Below are positions 11,276 through 24,287 of a stretch of 64,000 bases of DNA, piece after piece. Every line of letters starts with the position of its first letter. The first letter of the stretch is position 1. Source of the stretch: Capitella teleta (taxonomy: Eukaryota; Annelida; Polychaeta; Capitellidae); NCBI GenBank assembly GCA_000328365.1, contig KB294182.1:243335-307334 (forward strand). Reading direction: 5' to 3'. The notes beneath the pieces were generated by a model. It was not told the DNA's origin, searched no databases, and was given only the letters and a program-made list of their open reading frames with translations. Made by a program: the position numbers and the translations under genes.

Positions 11276-13619
11276 TCAATTTGTTGATTTCTCAGAAGTT
11301 TCATTTCCTTGGGTAGTTTCAAGAGCTTTTTTAACAACCCTTGCGCCAAAGAGGGTACTTCCTACACGGACGTTAGAACTGCCGTTGATAATCTGATCAA
11401 GAAATATATCATAGATGGAGAATATTTCTATCCGAATACAAACCGCATGTTCGAAATCATTCGACATTCCCATGCTGAGTTCTGTCGTCAACGGATCTAG
11501 TTTCAGAGCAGAGCACACTGTATCCTTTATTTTGATTAAATTCTATGGAGTGAATAATTATGGATAACGAGTTAATTTAATAAAAAATTCATAACACACC
11601 TGGAAATCTGGGTTGGGTCCTTTGCTCAAATCGTGATCAAAAGCTCCAATTGTCATGAAACCAGCCAGCTCCAACTGGGGGCAATGATTGCGAACAAATG
11701 CAGCCAAGTCAAGCGCTTCTTTCGCCCTGACCCCGTGCTTGTCTGAAATTAACATTAATTAACATTAATTAAGAGAAGCAAGATGATCCAAGCGCCTACT
11801 AACTTTTTTCTTCACTTGTGTTGATTTGCACCATGACCTTGAGTCGATGAGGGTTCTCCAACCGCTCCCAAGCAGCATTACAAGCGGACGCTAGTTTCTC
11901 AGAATCAATCGTTTCCACCATGTATAAGTTGGGCACAGCTGACACAGATTCACAATGGGGTATGAATCAGTAAATGAAGAGTACTCACCTAAAACTTTGT
12001 TGACTTTATTTCTCTGCAAATGTCCTATAAAGTGCCAGTGGATTTCTGGGCATTTTTCAATTAGCTGTCAACAGAATAAACAATCTAACCAAATCAAAGA
12101 TTGCAGAACTGAAAACATACCTCTTGGTCGGCTGATTTCTCCAAAAGTTCATTGACCTGCGAAGGGGAGGGAATTATTTTGTTAATAAACACAGGAGGAG
12201 ACGCCTTACATAATTCTCTCCAAAGTGACGCTGGCCACAAGCATACGCATCCTTCACCATGGAAACCGGCTTGGTTTTTGTCACGGCAACCAAGCGTGGC
12301 TGAATGTGCTGCAGTTCCTGACAGAAAAAGCAAACTCATTAAATAGATCACTCCATCAATTAATACATCAGGATTGGACTGGCTAGGTATTAGCCCTTAG
12401 AGCGCCACGGACGAGTATACTCGTTCCAAGTAGATTACTTGTTTCATCAATGATTCATGCTGCCATGTTGAATATTCATGCTATGATGTCATGTGCAGGG
12501 GGCTTCAGGATTGGCCAGAAGTGTGTCAGGGGTCACATAAATAATTATTTAGGTCAGAATGGGTCTGCCACAGCTCGGTGAAACTTAGGCTCTTTAAATT
12601 CAGTGATACACGATTTTAAAAAATGGCGATGAACCGTCAACACTCCCAGCGCACAGGTGCGGATTTTACAAAACGAGTATACTCGTCCTCGGCGCTCTAA
12701 GGGTTTTAAAGGTATTCTTTCCTCGTGCATGCACGTCAATAATTATCATCAGCTTCATATTTTAGATATTTTTCTCTTTATCTTTTGTTCAGCGTAAGAA
12801 AATAATTATACATGTATATATGATGTTATTACTTATTAATAATCAGGTTAAAATGTGTCTGATATAGAATACTGCTTTGGTAAGTTTGATCAGTTTCGTT
12901 GTATGAATGAGATATAGGAAAGTTGTTGTACCATTTTGGCGTAAGTTGTACAAAAAAATGCTGGCCTGGGGGGGAAGTGGGGAAAAAATTATGACATTTT
13001 AAGGGTTAACATATAAATAGCGAGTATTTTATAAAAAATAATAATCACCAAAAGTTTATTCATAAGCGTGTCAATATTTTTTTTTCCTCCTATTTCTTCA
13101 AGTACAATGATTCAACAATGTAGGCTGTTGATCGAGCTGTTGATTTCTCTTGAAATAATATCTGATCCTCGGGAGACATTTGTCTCTGCGATCAGTATCG
13201 CCTAAGTAAGTATGATCATCAGATAGTATCATAGTATGATAGTATCATGACATAAGTATGATAGTTGCTCAGCTTCAAGTAACTGGATCTAAGAATGGTA
13301 CCATTTAAATAAATTCAAACAGCAGGATTGGTGGAGAGGTTTCAAAATTATTAGCCCACTTCCAAGACACTAAAATTGAAAGGCCAGTAGATCACCTATC
13401 ATTAGACATTACATATAAGTTGAAGTACCATTCAAACACACACATTATCGCTCAGAAGATTGGTAAGTCGATTACCTAGCAGCATATGCAATTGGGAGCT
13501 ATTCGCCTGGCATTATTAGAATTTACCTTTGGTCGAGCACTGCATGCCACGGCCATTCGTTCTAGAACGGACTTCAAATTACGACAAATGTCTATGTTAT
13601 CAGCCATCGCACGAATCAT
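11276..13619 (-). CDS. PLPBP: Pyridoxal phosphate homeostasis protein (PROSC/YggS family)
   Basis: Eight minus-strand exons: 13527-13619, 12210-12317, 12121-12156, 11989-12064, 11804-11938, 11600-11742, 11444-11542 and 11276-11392. All junctions are GT-AG with matching phases and give 268 residues, against about 275 in human. The fold is the TIM barrel of fold-type III PLP enzymes. The cofactor lysine lies in '[11 protein letters not shown]'; other landmarks are 'FGENYVNELLEK', '[10 protein letters not shown]', '[10 protein letters not shown]', 'GFMTIG', '[13 protein letters not shown]' and '[10 protein letters not shown]'. The protein binds PLP without known catalysis and buffers free PLP in cytosol and mitochondria. 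Exons 2-8 sit close together (introns 46-71 bp), whereas intron 1 is 1,209 bp and holds a MITE. Start taken at 13619; a Met four codons in ('MADNI') is an alternative. Confidence 0.94.
12394..12703. mobile_element. 310-bp MITE with CCCTTAGAGCGCC termini (piggyBac-like)
   Basis: The terminal inverted repeats are about 32 bp (12394-12425 and 12672-12703). They differ at two positions and each contains the palindrome CGAGTATACTCG. The CCC...GGG ends suit piggyBac-type elements, whose target is TTAA; the flanks here are T/A-rich but not a clean TTAA pair, so that assignment is tentative. No ORF. Lies in PLPBP intron 1. Confidence 0.75.
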
Positions 13620-14929
13620 GGCCTTGACATTTCCATGGAACCCTGCTTGTCATAACGCATCCTATGTTCTCGAATCACAACGCAGATAATTATAATACGT
13701 CGAACAAGCACGATCAGCACTCAGAATAGTGTCATACATTATTCTATGTTATCTGTGATCCAGCATCACTGAACTTTTATGCTGAACTTCAGCCGATTTC
13801 GGGATTGAGTTATCTAAAGTTTAGGTTACGCTTTAAGTAAATAATTTCTTCGTTTTTACTGCTAGCCCTGTACGCAGAGATATGATAAGATCTATGCCTG
13901 TACGTACTAATTAAGTCAGATTCCGATCTCCTTTTTTTTTTTCTTTTTTTTTTCTTTTTTCGACCGGGTTAGCCTAGCTTGGAGGCCGAGTCGAAGCAAT
14001 TCGCGGACCGCTGATTTTCTGTTCTTACGCCGTTGTGAAATTACTTCTGTGATCTATTCTTCACTGGCCACGTTCACATTATTTTTATTTATTACATATT
14101 GATTGTATTGATTAAAATTCATGACATTGTGAGCCAACAGTGAATATAATAAAAGGCAATGCCTAAAACAATTTCCATATCAATTTAAATGATTTAGATA
14201 TTTAATTTATTCATGTATGCAACAAGTGAAATGATAAAAGCCAGAGCACATGCAAAATGAAATCATGGTGCAAGAATTAAAAACATCGAAGTGAAGATCC
14301 AAACTATACACCAGAAAGCGCTAGCATGGTGTAATGAAGGACAAAGGCGTATTCTCTTACTCGAGAATGACTACTTCAAGTATATTTCGGGTTCAACATT
14401 CATGCCACCTTTAGAAGTGAAAAGCTGATTCAACAGCTGTACGAGATAGGATTACATTAGTATCTCATATATATGAAAGCGTTCTGGACATTGAAAGTTG
14501 GGTGATAACCGTAGTATGCGAAAATGCCAATGCTATAAGAGGGTTGTTGCTCCAAGCTGTCTCAGTAAAGGATTCACTGTCGGGGCAATTGACGATTTGG
14601 ATGACAACCACCGACTCATTTCACTGAACAATTATACGTCTGTTGCTTTTCCTCACGGAAACAAATATAGGGGAACCTATCCAGACTCCATAGACTTCTC
14701 CAGCCGGAGCTGTTCGACCAGAAGCTTGTTTTGTCAGATTTATATGCTCGTGTAATTACCGTGTCTCTGAAAGGGTCAACAATTGAGGTTCCCTCCTGCA
14801 ATCTCACCACAAATTCACCAATTAATTAAGAAGCCCCCAAGAAGGCAAGAAGACGGAAAAGGCATGAGTAGACCATATGTTAAGTACCGATTTTCGCACC
14901 CAGGTTTTCATTGCATTGCCAATACCTGC
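13620..14929. other. Spacer upstream of PLPBP
   Basis: Presumed PLPBP promoter close to 13620. A pyrimidine tract lies at about 13930-13960, followed by a short GC-richer stretch. I tested the 13960-14020 segment for tRNA boxes and found none. No gene recognised. Confidence 0.35.
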
Positions 14930-15060
14930 AAATATTTCGACAGGTGTGCTCATTAATTAAAACTCTCATTAGCAGGTGCTCCGGTAACGATTTTTTGGGC
15001 ACCACTTCCAAAATTGATAGGCATGCCCTAAGCAAGATACGTACCATATTTGACGCAACT
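14930..15060 (+). repeat. Dispersed repeat, copy 1
   Basis: About 130 bp repeated in the same orientation at 15232-15360. Shared core: a GTGCT..TTAATTAAAAC..CT..ATTAGCAGGTG segment and then GGGCACCACTTCCAAAATTGAT. The AT-rich core is itself partly palindromic. Family unknown. Confidence 0.7.
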
Positions 15061-15231
15061 TATCCAAGGTTGATGCATGGTATCGATATACATGATAATT
15101 CTCTTTAATTGCCTGTATTTAATTAACAAACTTCTTTGATTAGTTCGAAATTGATTTTATCGTATTTAAAAAAAATCATAAATCCTAGAAAGATACATGT
15201 ACCAACATTGCTTAATGTGCCCCATGTTGTG

Positions 15232-15360
15232 GAAGTATTTTGACAAGTGTGCTAATTAATTAAAACGCTAATTAGCAGGTGTTCATGGAATTATGGGCAC
15301 CACTTCCAAAATTGATCGGTATGACCTAGTTAAGGAAGGTCTGTGCCAAATTCGGTGCTT
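15232..15360 (+). repeat. Dispersed repeat, copy 2
   Basis: Direct repeat of 14930-15060, about 300 bp downstream; see that entry. It is followed at 15405 by a separate TIR element. Confidence 0.7.
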
Positions 15361-15404
15361 TTTTTCCGGATTTGCACATGTTTGACCCTAAGCCACCGCA
15401 CCAT

Positions 15405-15945
15405 ACAGAGTGGGCCAAAAGTATCGACTCCAATTTCCCAAATTGTACTCCATTTTAAAAACAAAACTCTAAAATTAGCTAAAATGCAGTGGTGAGTGAT
15501 CGCGAAGACAGCAAAATTAGATGAGCCCCTGGACAGGCATTATGGAATGTCATCTCTTGTACATGGCGCTTCAACACAAACTCTCTGCATTATTTTGTTT
15601 TTAGGAGATAAACATTAGTGCTACAATCAAAACAACAGCAATCTTAAACAAAACCAAAATACGAGATCGTTGTAAATTATGCGTTCGATGAAGCTTATTC
15701 ATGGTCCGGGGCCCTGTTTGCCGCCTTCAAGTGGACATACACTGTATCGCGGAATGGTGAGTGGACTCTAGCTATCAATTCAGATAAATCGGCATAAATA
15801 TTCATGAAATTGGAATAGAAATGATGCGAATAGAAGCAGCACGACATAGACAAACTATACGAAGCATTTATTTCTCTTACCTTAAAGTTTTTACGCTGCG
15901 ATCTATTTTGTAACACATTCTCACTCTGACACGTGCGTAAGATCT
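15405..15945 (+). mobile_element. TA-flanked TIR element (CAGAGTGGGCCAAAAGTA family), right end lost
   Basis: Begins TACAGAGTGGGCCAAAAGTA, like the copies at 16878 and 58798. Internal blocks, for example CAAAACAACAGCA and AGATAAATCGGCATAAAT, match the copy at 16878-17505. The match fades after about 15945 without the right terminal repeat. TA at the ends and a CAGxGTGG start suggest Tc1/mariner-type mobilisation; no transposase is encoded. Confidence 0.75.
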
Positions 15946-16877
15946 ATCGATCAATTTACAAGTACTGGTACATTGTAATTTGTAAATGGTAGAGTTATCA
16001 AATTAATCATACTAGTATGCATGTATTGCATACATATTATATTATTTATACATGTATATACAGAATGCATTTGTACGTGTAATTCGTATATCATAACCAA
16101 TCCCGAAGACAATGTTGGTGTTTAAATAACAAGGGTGAAAATCGTGAACAAAAGATCGACACTTCATTCGGGTTGTTAAGTAGCTTGTTTATTAATAAAA
16201 GCCTGGAAAATAATGAGGATGTGTTTTTGATTGACGCTCGCCACATCAGAATGTCATGGAATCATAGAGCATCTGTAGCCTTGGATCGCCATTCTGTACA
16301 TATAGCATAACCAGAGACGTTATAGAATAACGTTTCTGGCATAACCAAACTACCAAATATGGTAATCATAACGCACTTAACGAACGAATTATTCCGTTCT
16401 TGTTAATCGAGCTGGTTCATTCTTACGAAATGGCGCGGGCGCTTTCACTGGGTTAAGACATTGACATTTCTTCATTGCGAAAGATCCAAGACTATATACC
16501 GGTATGGTTGGGGTAGTCGACTGGTTTTAACTATAGCATGTATTATGGGCAGTGTATAAATTTATTCGCTACATCTAGGCACTAAACAATACAGGAATCT
16601 GATGAATTTCATCAAAAGCATGGCTAGCTAGTATAGGCTATACATGTAGTGATGCACTCCCTCGGAGCATGTGTTCGGTGCGCTGGAGAAATTTAAAAAG
16701 GTGACGTAGGCCAAAAACGTGATTCATCCAACTACCAGACGTGCGATGTTAATGCTAGCTACCAGTTTATGCTTCTACATGTGTATTATCACTGTAAACT
16801 GTATGCCTATATTTGATCAAATTAATTGGTATATTTCCCAGCATTAATAGTCTCGAGACTAATAAATTAAGCCAACA
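15946..16877. other. Spacer with a short hairpin
   Basis: No gene seen. A 13-bp inverted repeat with a 3-nt loop (16311-16339, one mismatch) is flanked by ATAACC words. One copy of the recurrent TCATAACGCAC word is at 16366. Confidence 0.4.
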
Positions 16878-17505
16878 TACAGAGTGGGCCAAAAGTAGTC
16901 TATCTACTCTATAAAAAAAACCTCTAAAATGCATCAATTATTCCAAACTATATACCTGCTATATTGATTGACTATCAATTTTGAATGAGGGAGGAACATT
17001 TACATGCATGATGCAATAGTTGAGTGATCGCGAAGAGAGCAAAATCAGATGAGCCTCTGAACGGGCATTAAGGAATGTCATCTCTTGTATATAGCGCTTC
17101 AATACAAACTCTTTGTTTTGATTTTAGGAGATAAACATTAGTACTACAATCAAAACAACAGCACTCTTAAACAAAACAAAAATACGAGAGCGTTGTAAAT
17201 TATGCGTTCAATGAAGCTTAATTATCCGTTTGCCACCAAAAATGTAAACATCGCAGAATGATGAGTATGTGCACTCTATTAATTGAGATAAATCGGCATA
17301 AATTTTGATGGAATTGGAATAGAAATGATAGGAATAGCAGCATGACATGTTAGATTAACCATGCCAAGTATTTATTTCTCTTATCTTTGTGTGATTTTTA
17401 CACTGTGATCTGTTTTGTAGCACTTTCTCAGAGATGCGTAGCACCATTGGAAAGCATTGAGATCTTTAACAAGGAGTAGATAAACTAATTTTGGCCCACT
17501 GTGTA
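16878..17505 (+). mobile_element. TA-flanked TIR element, complete 628-bp copy
   Basis: Starts TACAGAGTGGGCC and ends GGCCCACTGTGTA, with terminal repeats of roughly 40 bp that include a GTAGATAGACTA-like block. It is non-coding. The best-defined copy of the family in the window. Confidence 0.85.
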
Positions 17506-18459
17506 TAATAATAAGTTCTCAAACCAGTTCAGACATGGAATCAATGACTGAATATAACAAGTGTTTACAGCTAGAAATAAAAGGGAAAAATCACCTACCA
17601 TGCAGTACGTATTGGAATCGAAGTTACGAACAGAAATCAGTGAACAACTGCACACAAAGTGTTTACAGAATAATTGTTTTCAGGGCTCTTAGTTGCTTTG
17701 TATACTGTTACAAGTAAAAGGGAACATTACATAACCTATTTATGCTAGGCTAAAATTGCACGATTTGTCGACACAATGTCTGAAGAAATTGCACAAAATG
17801 TTACCGATGAACAAACAACACTCATGAAAAAAAGACAATCATTTCTAGGGTCCTGAGAGGATTAATATTGACGTGAAATTGTGCAAAAAAAAATAATAAA
17901 TTGAGCAAAAATTATAACTGTTGAGGGAAAAACACAACTTTTGTTTTGCATATAATGCGAAATGTGAAAAAAATCGTGAAACCGCTTTATAAAGAAAATA
18001 AGCACCTTAGATAAATTAGATTGAGAAAATATGAATGTTGAAATATTATTTTTAAAAATACTCGGCACTCAAACTCTGTAGAAATGTAGAACACAGACTT
18101 ATAGTGACAAGAAAAGAAAGCTTGATCAAAACATTTCTTTTTGTAAATGATTGAAACTGAATACTATACAAGTAATTTAAGTACAGGGAAAAAGTGCTAC
18201 AAGTTAATAGAAGAAGAAAGTAAATTATTCTGAAAAAAGGGGAGGAAATAAAAATAGTTACTGGTAATCTCCAAAACAAGAAAGGAAAAAAAAAAGGAGA
18301 TAAACAAAGTTATAGGACAATCTTGTTCACTTAGCAGCATTTTGTGCGGGGCAAAAGTATTTACAAAATTCCACAAAAAAAGCTTAGCACTTTACAGCTT
18401 TTCTGGGATATTTCTAATACTAGTTTTTAAAATTCAGGGTTCTAACATAATCTCTAAAC
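17506..18459. other. AT-rich 3' flank of INPP5F
   Basis: A-rich sequence, mostly the expected INPP5F 3' UTR near 18300-18459. Small frames at 17535, 17862 and 18052 have only compositional content. No gene. Confidence 0.35.
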
Positions 18460-21400
18460 TTAAAGGAGGATAATTCGAGTCTTGCATTCCTGGAAGCGAA
18501 GCTGAGATTTTATTCTGTTCTGTTTACTTGCTCGTTCGGCAACTTTTCTTTTGGCACCTGGCGAGGGCATAGTCGGGATGCTCAAGTTAGGCATCTTCCC
18601 GCGCAGCTTGGCAAAAGTCGAAGGTCTTGAGAGATGACCTTCACTAAGGTCAAGATCGTCAAGGTCATCAAGGTCAATGTTCTCATAAGAGCTGCCGATC
18701 TCAGTTGTGTGGAAAGCAGTGGCTATTGAGCCCTCGCTGAAGGACATTTTCATGCTTGGGTGCAGCAGAGGAGAGCTCTTTGGCGACGGGTTTGGGGTGA
18801 CGTTACTGGATGCCGACTGGTTGACAGGAGGACCATCAGACGAGATGGTCACCGTGATGTCTGCAGTGTCGTTGGCAGGGAAATTCATCTGAGCTTCTTC
18901 CACGGTGGGTGTGATTATTTCCTGGTTTGGGAATTCAATGTTCTGAATGGCATTAGTGGGTGTCACGAGGGAATCCTCCTCTGCTGTTTCTACTTCACTC
19001 TCAGAGGCATCGCAGTCTTCGTCTTCCTCAGACGGAGATAAGAAAAATTCAGTGGCGTTCATTTTCGGGTCATCACCAGACCAAGAGCTAGCCCTGCTGC
19101 TCAACCTGTCCTCCAAATCCAGCGACTTGGTCTTCAGCTTGATGTCCTTCCTGACCTTCCTGCGAATGACGTCATTCCTGGCCTCCGTCGATTGCTTACG
19201 ACTCAACTTATAGTTGGCTCTCTGGCGGATCTTAGCCGTTACAACCTGATTTGGTTTCACGGCAAGCATGCCACACGTTGGCAGCATTACATGATTGTCA
19301 AAAATGCCAAAATCAATGTCCATGTCACATGTGCTGAGATCACTATCAGAAGTGGACGACACGAGCGGTCTATGGTCCATCATAACCTCAGGTTTGTCCG
19401 CAATAAGAGGACTGTCCAAGGTTTCAGGAATACTCTCTCCTTTGATGATGCGTGCTGAGTCATCACTTTCACTGGTCGGAACGCTGTCAGAATTCTTTGA
19501 GTACAGAACAGCAGGAATGAACTTGCGTTTGACGCGAGAGAAGTGCTTCGAGTTGGGGTTAAAAATCTCCAGGTTTCGCCCGAGATTGAAGAACTTCTGT
19601 CCAGCCCATTTGAGGCTGTCAGGGTTGGAAGCTACTCTGGTGAGGAAGGAGGTAGGGGCGAGCAAAGAGGAGGTTGAGACAGATGTAGAGGAGGTCTTTG
19701 CGCTGGCTCCCATGCCTTTGAGGTGTTCTTGTTGTTGGTCAGCGATTGACAAGATGTTCGGATGAGGGCGAGTTTTTTTCCTGGAAAACGGAGGAAACTC
19801 GGGGAATACTTCGGCACAAGGCAACATACCTGATGAGTTTGCCTTCGTATAGAGATAGTTCATCTGAGGTAAGTAACTTTTTCGCAGCGTTGATTGACTC
19901 GCAGATACCTTGTAAAGATTCTGAAGGTTCATAAGTAAAAAGAGAATTAAAAATGATGAGGTTTCGATTGAGATAAATTTTCACAACCTTTTGCCTCGTC
20001 GTCGTTTTTTATCATGATTACGATGTTGTTGAAAAGACGAGTGTTCGTAGTTCGGAATGTGTGAAAATAGCCTGCTTTCCCCTTATAGCAATAATTCAAT
20101 CTCATGCACATGTGCCGTGATTTAAAAATTGCAGGAGCTGGCCCTGATAAGGAAAGATTACAAATGATACACTCGCAATTCAGATGACCACTCACCCAAC
20201 TCCAGACTGACCAAGTCATTAAGATCGATTCTTTGGTAGTTGGTGACTTGATCAGTTTCATCATCATAGCTATTATAAAATAGTACATAATAATCTGTGT
20301 AATATACACTTTGATGCTGACTGACTTTGCGACATAGCAGGCCTGTTGGCTGAGCAGGAGAATGATGTCCATGTCCTGCTGGCTGGGGTCACCAGTGATT
20401 GGGTCGCAGTCGATGAGACCCCAGCCTCCTAGACAAGAGTCAGGTTCAGTGATCAACATCTTCTTGCATTCATCAATCAACGTCTTCAGATTCTCCTCCT
20501 TTTCCCGCAACAATTCTTGGCTCTCGCACTCTGCACTGTCCGGTGAATCGGTGGAACGGTTGAGTAAAGAGAGCAGCTCTTCAAACTGGTAACTGCCCAA
20601 CATCAGATCAATAGTCGCCTGACGGTACACATCTTTTACCCGGTTAATGTAGTACCTAGGTAAACGCGGATGCAAGGTGTGGCCATAATTTGTGTGCTTC
20701 TCACCTGTTAGCCGAATTCACCCCGTCTTTCATCAATCCAGTCAGCTTTCGCTCCCCAGTTCTCGTGTAGTCGCCCTGAAGTCAACAAGCAAGAAATACA
20801 GATTGACCTGTCCTGCCAAGCATACCTTGAGGGCAGCTGTGCCCGCGTACTGTCGGCTAACGGTGTCTCCGTTGTTGGCCCACATCTGCTGGTAAATGGA
20901 GCGACACTTCGGGGGCAGGTGCTCATCCGGCGGCAGGAGACCCAGCTTACGACACTGCAAACAGGGGAACACGAGTTGTAACTAGAACCAATGCAGGAAA
21001 CAGACCTGAACTTCGAGGACGATTCTCGCAATTGCGCTTTGCACTAAATTCGTTCTGTCCAAGCAATCCATGCAGTTTACGCGGAACACTCCCTGTTGGT
21101 GGCAGATCAAGCCTCCTTGGTCAGCCCTGTGTCCGAAGAAAAGCAAAGTTAAAACAGATTTGGGTTCAGAGGCCAAATCACTGACCAGCAGTACTTCATC
21201 TCTTTGATAATGTCCAGGATGTTCTCGGTGAGGATACTGACGTTTTCAAATTGCATTCCACGACTAAAGAGGAAATAACATAATTGCTAATTCCTCAGAT
21301 AAAATTACTAAAATCATTTAATTATAATTTTTTGGTTGTTAGAATTCGGTTGTTGGAATTCGGAAAATCCAATATCAGTCGACGTACCAGTACTCATGGA

Positions 21401-21580
21401 AGTCAAAAGCGATGTAGGAGAGGTCTGAGCTATTTAGAGTCAGCACATGCCGGAGGAAGGTATCCGCGATGACCTTTTCTTTACCCTGCTGGTCAACCAG
21501 GTTGATGGCAGACACGTGACCGTAGCGGGAGATCTGATCTGTCATGTGTTTCTTGAAGGCCTCGGAGTTCTCGGCCTCCC
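18460..21580 (-). CDS. INPP5F: Phosphatidylinositol 4-phosphatase SAC2 (INPP5F), C-terminal two-thirds
   Basis: Ten minus-strand exons: 21388-21580, 21186-21263, 21006-21126, 20826-20954, 20705-20775, 20326-20655, 20196-20269, 19988-20143, 19830-19920 and 18460-19780. Phases agree throughout, giving 853 residues to the stop. The first exon enters mid-domain ('INLVDQQGKEKVIAD', 'IAFDFHEYC'). The SAC catalytic loop 'VNCMDCLDRTN' (C-x5-R-T) is intact at about 21051-21077. The hSac2 homodimer domain follows ('YYINRVKDVYRQATIDLM', 'GGWGLIDCDP', 'YFHTF'), then a 440-residue acidic, Ser-rich tail in one exon ending 'FQECKTRIILL', like vertebrate SAC2 ('IQCQTRIIQI'). It removes the 4-phosphate from PI4P on endosomes. 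The ~370 residues expected before 21580 were not found; 5' of this exon lie AT-rich DNA, a LINE and then the carbonic anhydrase gene. Confidence 0.93.
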
Positions 21581-22055
21581 CTGGAATTAAATATATTCAT
21601 TATAACACCTGTACACATCATGAGTCGCAAGCAAAGTTTCTTCAATTAACATATCAACTACGTGCGAAATATACGTGTATAATTGGATGGTCTTCAACAT
21701 AAAATTAGCGAAAATAAGACACCCATAGTACCGGTATATAATATATGGGATCGGAATCGACCTCGAGAAGTTGAGATTCATAGCTTAAAAGTTTAGCGTA
21801 AAATAATATCCAGTATCAATATTTAATGGAAGCGGATAGAGGATTCGAGATGGCGTTGGCAAGGGAGCATTTTGACCAATGGGAGTGGGACATGTTGAGA
21901 TTATCCATACATGCACTGTATATGTACTTAAGTTTAAATATATATGTAATTTGTGTATCCAATGTACATGTACAACCAATGCATGTAGCATTGATAGTTA
22001 TTGTTTGAATTTTTGGTAGGTGGGTAAATCAGATGACAATCTGATGTAAGAATCA
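21581..22055. other. Presumed INPP5F intron, AT-rich
   Basis: An acceptor (AATTCCAG) at 21581 shows that an upstream exon should exist, but none is recognisable here. Nothing else seen. Confidence 0.4.
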
Positions 22056-23990
22056 AACAATAATAATAATAATAATATCATTTATTCACCATACAAACAA
22101 TGGTAATTAATGAGTTAACAGAAGAAAAAAAAAAAAAAGACCAATCAATCAGGCATCAGACAAATGAATTTTAACATTATTAGAATTTCGTGAAAAGACA
22201 TGAAAGGTGACAAATGAGATATCATTTGCAGAAGTTCTATTAATAATTTAGAATGAACAAAAGTGGAGTGATCAGTTTCACAGAGCCAAATATCAACTAT
22301 TAAATTGTGACATATTGAGATAAAGATTGTGGAGATTAGACGCAACTATTGAGGTGCTAGGGGTTTCATTCATGAGTAAACAACATGTAGAGACCAGACT
22401 GTTCTCACTCTTGATTAACTTTAGGTAAAAAGAAGAAAAACGTGATATTAATTCTGACCTTACTTCAATAACATTTAACACGTGTGATAAAAATTTTGAT
22501 CTTGTTCTTGAATTAAGACCTAAAAGTTTTCTCACCGCTTTCCTCCAGCAAATACAAAAATCTTCTAAACTATGCACATCGAGTTTCCATAGAGGAGAAC
22601 CATATAGTAAGAGGTGCAATAAGATTTAAATAGAAAACATAAAGTGTCGAAATATGAAAAAGAATAATTACAAACTAGCATATTGACTCGAGCATTTAGA
22701 TCCTGCATTGCCTTTTTCATGTTAAATTTATTTGCATCCTTCCCAATAAAAGAACCTAGGTGTAGAGCACGATCAGTATATGGAATGGCCGCGTTATTCA
22801 AAACAATGTTGTGTAAACGGTAGTTCTTTTTTCTAAAAGGATTGTTTTAAGACTATAACATTGCTTTTGGTGCTATTAAAGAGAACATGAAATTCACTAG
22901 CAAACTGCTCGCAAATGTCGAGTAGAGATTGAGCTGATTTGAGAGTCGGAGCGATCAACGTTATGTCGTCAGCATAACTAACAGCTCCAGCAAAAACATT
23001 CCCAACATAACATGAATTAACATCCAAGTCTGCTTTCTTTTATACGGATCATGAGGGAGTAGACGAAGAACAATACTGGCGATAAAACAGCCCCTTGCTT
23101 AATTCCATTACTACAACGAAAAGATAATGACACTTTATTCTGCCATTTGACTGCGAGCGATTGTGAAGAGTACATATTTAACATGAGCTTAATTAATAAT
23201 GGACATAGACCACGAACCCTCAATAAGTTGAACAATTTTATGTAATCCACACGATCAAATGCACGAGAGGCATCAAGGAGACAAACAAAAACTGAACTAT
23301 TACTACGAGTAGTAATAGTTCATTCAAGACATATGTACACTGTGTTGTACTGAGACAAGATTTGAAACCAAATTGCAAATCACTTGTGCTTAAAACGGAC
23401 GCATGTTTCTTTAAATAACATGATCTAGGACTTTCAACAAAACGCTACTTATCGCCACTGATCGGTAATTAGATGACACACTTAACGATTTCTTCCTGTT
23501 TTTTGGAAATGGGCCTGATTATTGAACAAAGTAGATGACTGGGAGCCGTTGTATGTAGTAACATGGATGTGAGAAGGAAAGAGAGATGAACATACAATTC
23601 GGGACATGCTCGTTTGAAGTGGTCAGACGAGAGATCTGGATCAGCATCCGACTTACTAATTTTTAATTTACTAAGAGCTTCCTTAATATCCTGGACAGTG
23701 ACAGCATGATTAGAGTAACATAATTCCTTACAACATTTATAACGGATGTCAATATCGACATTGCGACGCAACTCAACCATATCATCTGCATTGAACGAAA
23801 CTCTACTATATAGCTCCTCATATTTTGAAGCAAAAACATCACATATTGCGTCTTCACCAACTGCGTCATCAATGACCCTTGCACAATCCTTAGCATTTCC
23901 ACGTACTCTCTTTACTTCATCCCAGAATTTTCTGTTCATATCACTATGCAATTTTGTGGCCATTCTATCTGCTGTGGTTGGTTGGTGAAT
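22056..23990 (-). mobile_element. LINE (non-LTR retrotransposon), 5'-truncated and decayed
   Basis: The minus strand carries most of a reverse transcriptase in several frames: linker and fingers (23469-23963, 'NRKFWDEVKRVRGNAKD' and 'LSSDHFKRACPEL'); palm with 'DYIKLFNLLRVRGLCPLLIK' and 'NGIKQGAVLSPVLF' (23017-23250); the catalytic 'GAVSYADDITLIAPT' box (22833-23027); and thumb-like sequence to about 22300. No endonuclease domain is present, so it is 5'-truncated. The 3' end is a (TTA)n tail (22059-22077, minus-strand sense). The 'xYADDxTLxxP' box is seen in CR1/L2/Rex1-like and related LINEs; I do not fix the clade. The numerous frame changes show it is inactive. Confidence 0.85.
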
Positions 23991-24241
23991 TCTTAAGGAC
24001 CAGCTGTACTATCTGTGAGTCGAACCAATTAGGGCCGACTGTATTATCTAAACAACCGGCATGTATTTGTGATAATAATAAGAACATACAATGATAAAAC
24101 TTGTATTATTTTCCACTTGTTAATAAAAAAAAATTATGTAAGCCAAAAGTTGGAATCAAAGGATAGAATATAAATAATATTAGTCTCCGCAATGAACCAT
24201 GAAAAAAAATAATGATAAATAGACAACAACAACAACAACAA

Positions 24242-24287
<46 letters not shown>

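Noticed and set aside
12094-12351. 85-codon minus-strand ORF overlapping PLPBP exons 2-3
   Set aside because: Wrong frame relative to the spliced PLPBP model, which matches the family without gaps.
13920-14020. tRNA or snRNA gene near a T-rich tract
   Set aside because: No A/B box pair or cloverleaf pairing could be made.
18650-18690. AAGGTCA half-site cluster
   Set aside because: It lies in the coding sequence for the INPP5F Asp-Leu repeat and is explained by codon repetition.
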